Assembly (NCBI GenBank): GCA_030044455.1
Contig: JASHVU010000367.1
Location: 1 to 12,149, forward strand
Origin: Acidobacteriaceae bacterium
GTDB lineage: Bacteria > Acidobacteriota > Terriglobia > Terriglobales > Acidobacteriaceae
Direction of reading: 5' to 3'
Length of the DNA stretch: 12,149 nucleotides
Every line of letters starts with the position of its first letter. Position 1 is the first letter of the stretch. A program made the position numbers and the translations under genes. A model generated the notes under the pieces. That model saw only the letters and a list, made by a program, of their open reading frames with translations, had not been told where the DNA came from and ran no database searches. Below, piece after piece: positions 1-5,646 of this stretch.

Positions 1-582
1 AAACACCAGCGGCATCAGCGACCGTTGCGCAAACCCCGTCACAATCTGCCGCGGCGAGTAGCTAAGAACCCCCGCCTTATTCCGCTCCGCCTCGTGGATC
101 GCCCTCCGCAAATCGCCGCGCTCGTGCACCGTATCCGCATCGGTAAACAGCAGCCAGCGGCCCCGCGCCGCGCGCGCAGCCGTCCACACCGCATTCGCCT
201 TGCCCGTCCAGCTCGGCTCCAGTTTGCCGGCCTCGATCACCGTTACCCCCGCAAACCCACGCGCAATCTCAGCAGTACGATCCGTCGAGTGATCGTCCAC
301 TACGACGAGTTCCCAATCGCGGCCCAGAGCAAAAATCTCTTCAGACTGCCCGACGAGAGACTCGAGGCAGTCAGCCAAACAATCCTCTTCGTTGCGAGCC
401 GGCACAATCACCGTCAGTTCAATTAACTCCTCGGGTTCCGGCTGTTCGAAAACCGTTCCGGGAATCGACAGCGCCGCCCACTCCCGCCAGTCTGTACGCC
501 CGGCCGGCTCGCCGTCGTCGTTCAGGCCCAGCACCGGAGTGTACTCGCTCTTGCCTTCACCGGCCTCGCGTCTCGCTATCAT
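1..582 (-). CDS. Glycosyltransferase family 2, partial (C-terminus beyond left edge)
   Basis: Inverting nucleotide-sugar transferase of the GT-A fold, acting at the cytoplasmic face of the membrane; acceptor unknown. The minus-strand frame is open from an ATG at 582 to base 1 (194 residues seen). The GT2 landmarks are in order: strand ELTVIVPARNEE (55-66), VVVDDHS (93-99) for nucleotide binding, SWTGKANA (124-131), and the metal-binding DAD motif in LLFTDADTVH (144-153). The WTGK plus DAD layout and a later MPLVF stretch recall the HpnB-like (hopanoid-associated) GT2 group, but the diagnostic membrane segments lie outside the window, so the subgroup is uncertain. About 50 residues precede the first beta strand and contain no membrane helix, which is longer than usual. 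No strong ribosome site precedes the ATG, though it is the only ATG or GTG start between the in-frame upstream stop near 637 and the domain. It is divergent from the TlpA-like gene, with a 61-base gap. Confidence 0.85.
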   Translation of the reverse strand, partial: MIARREAGEGKSEYTPVLGLNDDGEPAGRTDWREWAALSIPGTVFEQPEPEELIELTVIVPARNEEDCLADCLESLVGQSEEIFALGRDWELVVVDDHSTDRTAEIARGFAGVTVIEAGKLEPSWTGKANAVWTAARAARGRWLLFTDADTVHERGDLRRAIHEAERNKAGVLSYSPRQIVTGFAQRSLMPLVF

Positions 583-631
583 TCTTCGCCATTTCCTGGT
601 TCTGCTGCTTTCGAAACTTCTCGCACACTCG

Positions 632-637
632 TATTAT
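632..637 (+). promoter_or_regulatory. Candidate -10 element for the TlpA-like gene, possibly leaderless
   Basis: TATTAT matches the sigma-70 -10 consensus at 5 of 6 positions and ends 6 bases before the GTG at 644. This would place the transcription start on or next to the start codon. No convincing ribosome site exists upstream of the GTG and the candidate -35 (TTCGAA near 610) is poor. Inference from spacing only. Confidence 0.35.
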
Positions 638-643
638 AAAAAG

Positions 644-1135
644 GTGCGGTATCTTCGACTTTCGAGCCTTCTCTCTGTCGTGTGCCTTGCGTTGCTCATT
701 GGCTGCAACCGTGGCGCACATCCCAGAATGCTCAATATCCCCGCACCTGACTTCACCGTTTCCGACGGCTCGAGCACCGTACGCTTAGCCAGTTATCGCG
801 GCAAAGTTGTTCTGGTCAATTTCTGGTGGAGTCAGTGCGCTCCCTGCCTTGAAGAACTCCCTTCCCTTCTCCAGCTCCATCACGACGACCCCGATTTGGC
901 CATCCTTGCCGTCAGCATCGACGAAGATGAGGACTCTTACAGGCAGTTCATCGCTCGCCACCACGTCGACTTGATCACGGTTCGCGACCCCAACCAATCC
1001 GCCCCCAAACTTTTCGGCACCGATATGTGGCCGGAATCCTATCTAATTGACCGTAAAGGCATTATACGCCGTAAGTTCGTCGGCCCGGCCGACTGGTCCG
1101 ATCCCGAAATCCGCTCCTTCATCCAGGGCCTTTAA
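644..1135 (+). CDS. TlpA/ResA-like thioredoxin-fold lipoprotein
   Basis: Periplasmic, membrane-anchored thiol-disulfide protein of the TlpA/ResA/AhpC-TSA superfamily (163 aa). A GTG start at 644 gives a compact lipoprotein signal: basic N-terminus (R2, R5), hydrophobic core 6-19, and lipobox L18-I19-G20-C21. The mature domain begins with the typical APDFTVSDG (34-42). The strand VVLVNFWW (55-62) leads to the active site C65-A66-P67-C68, followed by an E-E-L-P helix start. The expected cis-proline is P130 in DMWPESYLIDR. The residue before the first cysteine is Q rather than the common W. The same frame stays open upstream to 392, but that stretch runs antisense to the GT2 gene and does not look like protein. 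A reductant for cytochrome c maturation or a general periplasmic reductase are both possible; no partner gene is nearby to decide. Confidence 0.85.
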   Translation: MRYLRLSSLLSVVCLALLIGCNRGAHPRMLNIPAPDFTVSDGSSTVRLASYRGKVVLVNFWWSQCAPCLEELPSLLQLHHDDPDLAILAVSIDEDEDSYRQFIARHHVDLITVRDPNQSAPKLFGTDMWPESYLIDRKGIIRRKFVGPADWSDPEIRSFIQGL

Positions 1136-1177
1136 GCCGCTCTCGTTCCAACTCCTCAAATTCCCGCAATTTCTCTG

Positions 1178-1215
1178 TTGACATGATTCATGTTTTAGTG
1201 TACTAGTCTTATAGT
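1178..1215 (+). promoter_or_regulatory. Promoter of the YtrA-slipin operon
   Basis: A perfect -35 TTGACA lies at 1178-1183. The best -10 by sequence is TATAGT at 1210-1215 (5 of 6), but its spacing from TTGACA is 26 bases. At 17 bases the hexamer is TACTAG (1201-1206), a weaker match. TATAGT could instead pair with TTCATG (1187-1192). Either way the elements overlap the two palindromes, which suits repression by the downstream regulator. The exact start site cannot be settled from sequence. Confidence 0.55.
1181..1193. repeat. Perfect 13-base palindrome ACATGA-T-TCATGT overlapping the -35
   Basis: Six-base arms with a single-base centre, sharing ACA with the -35 hexamer. It sits 5 bases upstream of the second, different palindrome. 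Its position suggests a binding site for a dimeric regulator. Which regulator is unknown. Confidence 0.5.
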
Positions 1216-1218
1216 ACA
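1199..1218. promoter_or_regulatory. Operator-like inverted repeat TGTACTA-N6-TAGTACA
   Basis: Seven-base perfect arms separated by six bases, covering the -10 region just upstream of the GntR-type gene at 1230. GntR proteins bind as dimers to short inverted repeats and often repress their own operons. I infer that this is the autoregulatory site of the adjacent YtrA-like protein. The dyad is directly visible; the protein-site pairing is inference. Confidence 0.65.
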
Positions 1219-1229
1219 TTGATTTCACG

Positions 1230-1646
1230 ATGACCATCCCTGTCAAACCCGCATTTCGATTCCGACTCGACCTGCACAGCGGGGTCCCCGTCTACCGCCA
1301 GATCATCGACCAGGTTCGGGGAGGGATTGCATCCGGCGCGCTCGCCACCGGCGACCAGCTTCCCACCGTTCGCCAGCTTGCCGTCGATCTCTCTATCAAT
1401 CCCAACACGGTCGTCAGAGCTTACAAAGAGCTCGAACTCAGCGGGCAGCTTGAAACGCACCAGGGAACAGGCACTTTTATAAGCCAGCAGAAAAGACCTG
1501 GCTCCGGCGCCGAACGGGAGCGCCAGCTCGGCCAGATTGTGGCCGACGCCGTGGCCCGCGCCGGAGCCGCGGGATTCACCATCGACCAGCTTTTAGAGCA
1601 GTTGAAGTGCTGGCCCGACCGGCCGGCCGCGAAGGAGAAAGAATGA
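1230..1646 (+). CDS. GntR-family transcriptional regulator, YtrA subfamily
   Basis: DNA-binding repressor-type protein of 138 aa, cytosolic. The N-terminal winged helix-turn-helix is complete: PVYRQIIDQVRGGIASG (20-36), then the recognition region with LPTVRQLAVDLSINPNTV and VVRAYKELE, and the wing GTGTFI ending near residue 84. Only about 50 residues follow, helical and charged. That short tail without a ligand-binding FCD, UTRA or aminotransferase domain is the mark of the YtrA subfamily. The ATG at 1230 lies at the expected distance from the conserved domain. No clear ribosome site precedes it and the untranslated leader would be very short. Its last codons overlap the slipin start (ATGA at 1643-1646), so the two are translationally coupled. 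YtrA-type regulators usually sit before ABC transporter genes; none is present here. An effector cannot be predicted. Confidence 0.93.
   Translation: MTIPVKPAFRFRLDLHSGVPVYRQIIDQVRGGIASGALATGDQLPTVRQLAVDLSINPNTVVRAYKELELSGQLETHQGTGTFISQQKRPGSGAERERQLGQIVADAVARAGAAGFTIDQLLEQLKCWPDRPAAKEKE
1632..1637 (+). promoter_or_regulatory. Ribosome binding site setting the slipin start at 1643
   Basis: AAGGAG lies 5 bases before the ATG at 1643, inside the end of the regulator gene. It favours that start over an in-frame upstream ATG at 1607, which would add 12 residues with no counterpart in the family. Confidence 0.75.
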
Positions 1647-2512
1647 CACCTCGATTCAATACGCAACCACCCAACCCAGTGGCCATCACCGCGTTTGTCA
1701 TCAGCATTACAGCCGGTGGCATCGCCACGGCCCTCACCGAACGTACAGCCTATGTTATCGCCGGCTCGCTCGCCGGCCTCTACCTGCTGTTTGCCATCAA
1801 GGTCGTGCGGCAATGGGAAAAGGCCGTTAAGCTTCGCTTCGGCCGTTACATCGGCCTGCTTGGGCCGGGAGTCTTCATGATCGTTCCGGTGATCGAAACC
1901 TTGAGCCAGATTGTCGACCAGCGCGTGCGCGTTGCCAACGTATCGGCTGAAACCACTCTGACCCGCGACACCGTTCCCGTGAACGTGGACGCCATCGTCT
2001 TCTGGATGGTGTGGAACGCCGAGAAAGCAATTCTCGAAGTGGAGAATTACAACGACGCCATCACTATGAGCGCGCAGACCGCTCTCCGGGAATCGATCGG
2101 GCGTCATGACCTGCACCAGGCCCTGGCTGAACGCGAGATGCTTGGGCAGGAGCTACAGAAGATTCTCGACGAAAAGACCACGTCATGGGGCATTACCGTG
2201 CAGTCGGTCGAAATCCGCGATGTCCAGATTCCTCCCGCCTTGCAGGATGCCATGTCGCGCGAGGCACAGGCTGAGCGCGAGCGGCGCGCCCGCGTTATCC
2301 TCGGCACGGCTGAAACCGAGATTGCCGAAAAATTTGCGGCGGCCGCCCTTACCTACCAGGACAACCCCACTGCATTGCATCTACGCGCCATGAACATGCT
2401 CTACGAGGCCATCAAAGAGCGGGGCTCCATGATTGTAGTGCCTTCAACCGCGGTTGAAACCATGGGCCTCGGCGGAACGCTGGCCACCAGCGCGCTGGCC
2501 AGGCAGCAGTAG
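1643..2512 (+). CDS. Slipin/stomatin-like SPFH (band 7) membrane protein
   Basis: Membrane-scaffolding protein of the SPFH superfamily, 289 aa. Two hydrophobic segments at about 13-31 and 36-54 form a hairpin or two spans. The SPFH domain follows with the slipin signature: KAVKLRFGRYIGLLGPG, then a TRDTVPVNVDAIVFW strand, ILEVENYNDAI, an LRESIGRHDL helix, EKTTSWGITVQSVEIRDVQI, and AQAERERRARVI, where the charged helical region begins. The length and C-terminal ALHLRAMNML...IVVPS pattern match bacterial slipins. Slipins form oligomeric membrane rings and usually pair with the NfeD membrane protein; no NfeD gene is seen. Here the partner is a YtrA-type regulator upstream (ATGA overlap) and two small secreted proteins downstream, suggesting regulated envelope homeostasis. 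That role is inference; the family assignment is firm. Confidence 0.93.
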   Translation: MTPRFNTQPPNPVAITAFVISITAGGIATALTERTAYVIAGSLAGLYLLFAIKVVRQWEKAVKLRFGRYIGLLGPGVFMIVPVIETLSQIVDQRVRVANVSAETTLTRDTVPVNVDAIVFWMVWNAEKAILEVENYNDAITMSAQTALRESIGRHDLHQALAEREMLGQELQKILDEKTTSWGITVQSVEIRDVQIPPALQDAMSREAQAERERRARVILGTAETEIAEKFAAAALTYQDNPTALHLRAMNMLYEAIKERGSMIVVPSTAVETMGLGGTLATSALARQQ

Positions 2513-2517
2513 AAACC

Positions 2518-2525
2518 GGAGGTGA
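2518..2525 (+). promoter_or_regulatory. Strong ribosome binding site for the secreted protein at 2529
   Basis: GGAGGTGA is a near-perfect Shine-Dalgarno; its GGAGG core is 6 bases before the ATG. It lies just after the slipin stop codon (2510-2512). It supports a real small gene and its membership of the operon. Confidence 0.75.
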
Positions 2526-2528
2526 GTC

Positions 2529-2939
2529 ATGCATAAGAAAACACTGGCAGCAATTTGCGCGGCGAGCCTGCTGGCATACGCAGCTGCGGCAGAGCCCACG
2601 AATCATTCACAGTGGACCGGCGTGTGGCAGGGCCGGCTCGATGGGCAGCCGGGTGTAACGCTCACATTGGCTGAAGACACAGGAGAACTGGGCGGAACAC
2701 TTGTGCTTAACGTCGTCGAGAAGCAGGATGGTCAAGCTCGCATAGCGGCAACCGAGCCGCACGTCCTGGTGCATCCGCGGCTTGATGGCAGCACGCTCTC
2801 CTTTGAAATAAGGAAGATCGACGGCTCGGGTGATCTGGTGAATTTTACGGTCGTGCTCACTCCCGAGGGCAAGGCACGGATTCACTGCCTGGATTGCGGC
2901 GCGGATGCACCGGTTGTGGATATGACCAGGGCGCAATAA
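2529..2939 (+). CDS. Small secreted protein, uncharacterised, predicted beta-rich
   Basis: A 136 aa exported protein. The signal peptide is clear: K3-K4, hydrophobic core 5-18, and a likely cleavage after the AYAAAA run (about residue 21). The mature part starts with WTGVWQGRLDGQPGVTLTL, then alternating strands with glycines (GELGGTLVLNVV, DGSTLSFEIR, NFTVVLTPEGKARI). This pattern resembles small lipocalin-like or DUF-type barrels in which a W-x-G-x-W opening is followed by beta meanders. Two cysteines close to the end (C120-L-D-C123) could form a disulfide or bind metal. It follows the slipin by 16 bases with a strong ribosome site, so it is probably co-transcribed. I do not recognise a named family. 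Its second half resembles the next gene's product. Confidence 0.75.
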   Translation: MHKKTLAAICAASLLAYAAAAEPTNHSQWTGVWQGRLDGQPGVTLTLAEDTGELGGTLVLNVVEKQDGQARIAATEPHVLVHPRLDGSTLSFEIRKIDGSGDLVNFTVVLTPEGKARIHCLDCGADAPVVDMTRAQ

Positions 2940-2958
2940 GCGAATCGAGGTATCGCTC

Positions 2959-3282
2959 ATGAAAACCTCACCGAGCATTTTCATCGTTGTGGCGTTGCTC
3001 GCATTCATCGCGAGCAGCGCCCCGGCCAAAGTAGACGCCAAAGCCTCTCCGGTGCACCCCGGTTTCACTGAAGCGTGGCGCGAGCTGCCCCAGCCCATCG
3101 TGAATTGTCGCTATGAGGACGCAGTTCTCGTCTTCGAACTTGGACTCCGGCCCGGCCATTCGCGAAATGTGCACACCACACAGCCGTTTGCTCTGCGCAT
3201 TATCATTTCCCAGTCGGGCAAGGCTGAGCTCCCGATTCTGTCTCAGTTTCTCCGGCTGGTCATCCCGCGCCGTAGCGCCTGA
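2959..3282 (+). CDS. Small secreted protein, half-paralogue of the preceding one
   Basis: A 107 aa protein with a signal peptide (K2, hydrophobic core 7-19, cleavage near SSAPA at 19-23). A GAGG lies 8 bases before the ATG and the gap to the previous stop is 19 bases, so it likely belongs to the same operon. The mature part has RELPQPIVNCRYEDAVLVFEL and later SQSGKAEL. These line up by eye with EPHVLVHPRLDGSTLSFEI and TPEGKARI of the neighbour. The first half of that neighbour, including the W-x-G-x-W opening, is missing here. The C-terminus is basic (LVIPRRSA). It could be a shortened duplicate or a diverged decaying copy; a frameshift cannot be excluded. Function unknown. Confidence 0.6.
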   Translation: MKTSPSIFIVVALLAFIASSAPAKVDAKASPVHPGFTEAWRELPQPIVNCRYEDAVLVFELGLRPGHSRNVHTTQPFALRIIISQSGKAELPILSQFLRLVIPRRSA

Positions 3283-3302
3283 CAACGCCGCGCCAGCTGA
3301 AC

Positions 3303-3311
3303 TGCTATCCT
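3303..3311 (+). promoter_or_regulatory. Candidate extended -10 (TGCTATCCT), possibly leaderless start at 3318
   Basis: A TGN motif precedes TATCCT (3306-3311, 4 of 6 consensus). The hexamer ends 6 bases before the ATG, the same geometry as at the TlpA-like gene. No ribosome site is seen. Speculative. Confidence 0.3.
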
Positions 3312-3317
3312 TTCTCC

Positions 3318-3584
3318 ATGACGACGGTTGAGATTCTCTTTCGCTACGCTGTTCCGCCTACCGAACAGGTAGCCTTGGCGCTGGCCCGCGCGCGCGACGT
3401 CTATGGAGTCCGCAGTCTCACCCTCGACCGCAACGCGCACACTGTCCGGGTTGAATATGACGCCACTCGCCTTACAGCGGCCGTGGTCGCTGGCCTGCTC
3501 ACCTCCTCAGGCCTCCAGCTTGCCGAAGAACTCCCGCTGATTCCGCCGCCTGCGCCAGAGCCTGAGCCAACGCCGGCCAAGTAG
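3318..3584 (+). CDS. HMA-fold-like small protein lacking the metal-binding CxxC
   Basis: An 88 aa cytosolic protein. Residues 1-70 show the beta-alpha-beta-beta-alpha-beta order of heavy-metal-associated (HMA) domains: strand TVEILFRY, helix PPTEQVALALARA, strand GVRSLTLDR, strand HTVRVEYDATR, helix TAAVVAGLLTSSG, strand LQLAE. The loop that would carry GMxCxxC reads YAVPPTEQV and there is no cysteine at all, so copper or zinc binding of the usual kind is excluded. A proline- and glutamate-rich tail (IPPPAPEPEPTPAK) ends the protein. A gap of 35 bases from the previous gene, and no ribosome site, suggest separate transcription. A ferredoxin-like interaction domain is the likeliest alternative. 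The fold call is by pattern only. Confidence 0.65.
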   Translation: MTTVEILFRYAVPPTEQVALALARARDVYGVRSLTLDRNAHTVRVEYDATRLTAAVVAGLLTSSGLQLAEELPLIPPPAPEPEPTPAK

Positions 3585-3693
3585 AGTTGACTCCCTCGTT
3601 GCGCGCAGATCGATTTGGCCCATCCCTGCGCCCGGGACGTGCGACAATTCACATCGACACTCGTTTTTTCACGTCGAGCCTCATTTTTGTTGC

Positions 3694-4200
3694 ATGGCCA
3701 GCGCGCGCAAACCCGTCATTGTCCGCAAGTTCACTCGCGACTGGTGCGCTGGCTACGCAGGCCCTGAACTTGGCCGCAACGACGCGGAACTCGAGATCCT
3801 CGATCTTTCCGGCAAAGTCATCCGCATGGCTTGGGAACAGGTCAAGTGGGTTTGCTACGTCCGCGATTTTCCCTCTTCCACGGCCGATCCCGCCAACCCC
3901 GAGCGTCTTCTCCGCAAGCGCTTTGCCATCCGTCCGCGTACTCCCGGCCTGTGGATGCGTCTCACTCTGACCGACGGCGACGAGCTCGAGGGTCTCGCGG
4001 CCAACGATCTCTCGCTGGTCGATGGCGCCGGGCTGATGCTCACCCCACCCGATACCCGTTCCAACACTCAGCGCATCTTTGTGCCGCACAAAGCCATCCA
4101 GACTCTTCAGGTGCTCAGCCTGATTGGTGCGCCCGGGCGACGCCAGCCCACGGCGCCGCGTGAAGTCGAACCCGAACTGTTTCCGAGCGAGGGGAGCTGA
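3694..4200 (+). CDS. Conserved-looking hypothetical protein, beta-rich, cytosolic
   Basis: 168 aa, with no signal peptide or membrane segment. Charged N-terminus RKPVIVRKFTRDW, then short strands: ELEILDLSGKVIRM, QVKWVCYVRDF, and after a basic linker a second block GLWMRLTLTDGDELEGL with ANDLSLVDGAGLMLTPPD. A notable motif is RSNTQRIFVPHKAI (122-135). The repeated strand-turn-strand character, with DG and SG turns, suggests a small barrel such as PilZ- or Sm-like folds, but the PilZ RxxxR/DxSxxG motif is not present. I do not recognise the family. Codon use and GC are like the neighbours. The ATG at 3694 has no clear ribosome site; the frame holds no better start. It is the last gene before the polysaccharide locus and faces the glycosyltransferase at 4265 tail to tail. 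Confidence 0.7.
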   Translation: MASARKPVIVRKFTRDWCAGYAGPELGRNDAELEILDLSGKVIRMAWEQVKWVCYVRDFPSSTADPANPERLLRKRFAIRPRTPGLWMRLTLTDGDELEGLAANDLSLVDGAGLMLTPPDTRSNTQRIFVPHKAIQTLQVLSLIGAPGRRQPTAPREVEPELFPSEGS

Positions 4201-4264
4201 AATTCGGCTCCCAGCTCTCAGCATTTAGCTCGTAGGTGCGTGAGCGGGTAGAGGTGCAACTGCC

Positions 4265-5503
4265 CTAATCTGCGTAGGATTGCGCGGCGTTACTGATGGC
4301 ATTTTGGTCTGCGGGCGCCGCGAGCAGCGATTTGTAAAAGCTCGACGTCAGCCGCATGACATGCTCGTCAACATAATTCTCCAGTACCCATGCCCGCGCG
4401 GCTGCGCCCATGCGACGTGCGCGCTCAGGATCAGCCAGCAGCTTGCAAACCGCCTCCGCAATCGCCACTGGATATCCGGGGGGAATCAGCAATCCGGTCA
4501 CTTCAGGCACCACCGAGTCGCGTGAGCCGGTCGAGAGCGTTGTCACCACGGGGATTCCGGTCGCCGCGGCCTCTAGAACCACGTTGGGAAAGCCCTCGCG
4601 CCAGGTTGGCAGCACCATCACATCCATCGCCCGATAAAACGGCAGCGGATCGGACACGTAACCAGTTCGCTGGATTCGCGGATGCGCGTAAATCCGATTG
4701 CGCAGAGAAACCGGAAGCTCGTCTTCCCCGTCATCGAACCATCCGACCAGGAGCAGGTACGCTTCCGGCTCACGTTCGAGGATCTGGTCGAAAGCCTCAA
4801 TCAGCTCCGGCAACCCTTTGTCGCGGGTGAGCCGGCCAACGAACCCCACGACCTTTGCCTGCAGAGGCAGCCGTAGCCTCGCGCGCACCATCGAACGCCC
4901 TGGAGAGAAATGGTCAGTGTCAACACCGTTGCTGCTTCCCTCGCCCAGCAGATGCAGCCTTGATGCAGGCCCAACTCCAAGCGCAAGCGCTTGCGCCCTC
5001 AAGCTGCGGCTGTTGCATAGAACCACGTGCGCGCACCGCGCCGCCAGCCGCTCAGCCGCGAGCAGAATGTGGCGCTTGAACCCGCCCGTGCTCTCGAGCT
5101 TCAGGCCTCTCAACATGTAGACCCGCCTGGGCACGCGTCGCAGCCAGGCGGCCAACGTTCCCAGAAAACCTGCCTTCGGGGTGCTGAACTCCACCATAGC
5201 GGGGCGCAGGCGGCCGATCAGCAGCCAGAGTCGCACCAGTGAAATCAAGTCGGCAACCGGCTCAATCCCGCGCCGGATGGGAATCGCAACTGACCTGACT
5301 CCTTCGAGCGCGGCGGTTTGCCTCAGCAGCACGCCGGGGCTCGAGACCACCGTTACATCAAACCCCGCGGCATGCAATGCACGCAACCGGCCGCGGAGCA
5401 CCAGGCATGTCTCATGGCGCGTGACGCCCACAATAATGCTCTGCTGCCCGGGAACACTCGATTGAGAAACCAAGTCAAGCTTAAGTACTGCACTTGAAGC
5501 CAT
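4265..5503 (-). CDS. Glycosyltransferase family 4 (GT-B), CapM/PglA-like
   Basis: Retaining sugar transferase of 412 aa, cytoplasmic or membrane-associated, adding a sugar to a lipid-linked intermediate. The N-terminal Rossmann half contains the acceptor side (GRLRALHAAGFDVTVVSSPG, 38-57) and a basic amphipathic stretch AAWLRRVPRRVYMLRG (118-133). The linker GSSNGVDTDHFSP (189-201) is typical of the group. The C-terminal donor domain has GRLTRDKG (223-230), and the EX7E motif E303-GFPNVVL-E311 is followed by GIPVVTT. The length is normal. The first ~20 residues before SIIVGVTRHE look non-conserved, so a later start is possible; no strong ribosome site is seen. It is transcribed toward the left, divergent from the next transferase across a 143-base gap. 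Sugar specificity cannot be read from sequence. Confidence 0.9.
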   Translation of the reverse strand: MASSAVLKLDLVSQSSVPGQQSIIVGVTRHETCLVLRGRLRALHAAGFDVTVVSSPGVLLRQTAALEGVRSVAIPIRRGIEPVADLISLVRLWLLIGRLRPAMVEFSTPKAGFLGTLAAWLRRVPRRVYMLRGLKLESTGGFKRHILLAAERLAARCAHVVLCNSRSLRAQALALGVGPASRLHLLGEGSSNGVDTDHFSPGRSMVRARLRLPLQAKVVGFVGRLTRDKGLPELIEAFDQILEREPEAYLLLVGWFDDGEDELPVSLRNRIYAHPRIQRTGYVSDPLPFYRAMDVMVLPTWREGFPNVVLEAAATGIPVVTTLSTGSRDSVVPEVTGLLIPPGYPVAIAEAVCKLLADPERARRMGAAARAWVLENYVDEHVMRLTSSFYKSLLAAPADQNAISNAAQSYAD

Positions 5504-5528
5504 CGGCGAACCGACCGGAGAGATATGA

Positions 5529-5547
5529 CTTAGGTACTTAGACTAAG
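5529..5547. repeat. Cluster of CTTAG half-sites in the divergent promoter region
   Basis: ACTTAG occurs twice as a direct repeat (5528-5533 and 5536-5541, period 8), and the second copy forms the palindrome CTTAG-A-CTAAG (5537-5547). This lies in the intergenic region (5504-5646) between two divergent transferase genes, in the spacer of a weak minus-strand promoter (TTGCTT, 17 bases, CATATC). Possible operator. The rest of the region holds only weak promoter-like hexamers and no gene. Confidence 0.35.
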
Positions 5548-5646
5548 CAAAAGAACTGTACTATTTCTGGACAGGGAATGCGCGTGATGAAAAACACAGC
5601 TTAACCGCCCCTCAGACGGCAACAATCTGTTCCTACCGGGAACTGC

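Noticed and set aside
25..426. Open plus-strand frame at the left edge
   Set aside because: It is the antisense shadow of the GT2 gene, whose VDD and DAD motifs are clear on the minus strand; the plus reading is arginine/proline-rich with no domain character.
392..643. Longer N-terminus for the TlpA-like protein starting at 392
   Set aside because: This part overlaps the GT2 gene antisense and would bury the lipoprotein signal inside the protein; the GTG at 644 gives a normal signal peptide and lipobox.
1421..2116. 231-codon minus-strand open frame
   Set aside because: It lies antisense to the regulator and slipin genes, both of which have strong family signatures; the composition is that of a high-GC shadow frame.
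3652..3677. TCGAC...GTCGA potential hairpin upstream of 3694
   Set aside because: A five-base stem with a 16-base loop is too weak for a terminator or a riboswitch.
3649..4224. 191-codon minus-strand open frame opposite the hypothetical protein at 3694
   Set aside because: The plus frame has orderly strand-turn patterning and no signal favours the minus frame. This rejection is less certain than the others because the plus protein has no recognised family.
4201..4264. Possible bidirectional terminator between convergent genes
   Set aside because: I could not find a stable stem followed by a T-run on either strand.
5557..5563. TGTACTA, identical to one arm of the regulator dyad
   Set aside because: The second arm is absent at the right distance, and one or two such 7-mers are expected by chance in a window of this size.
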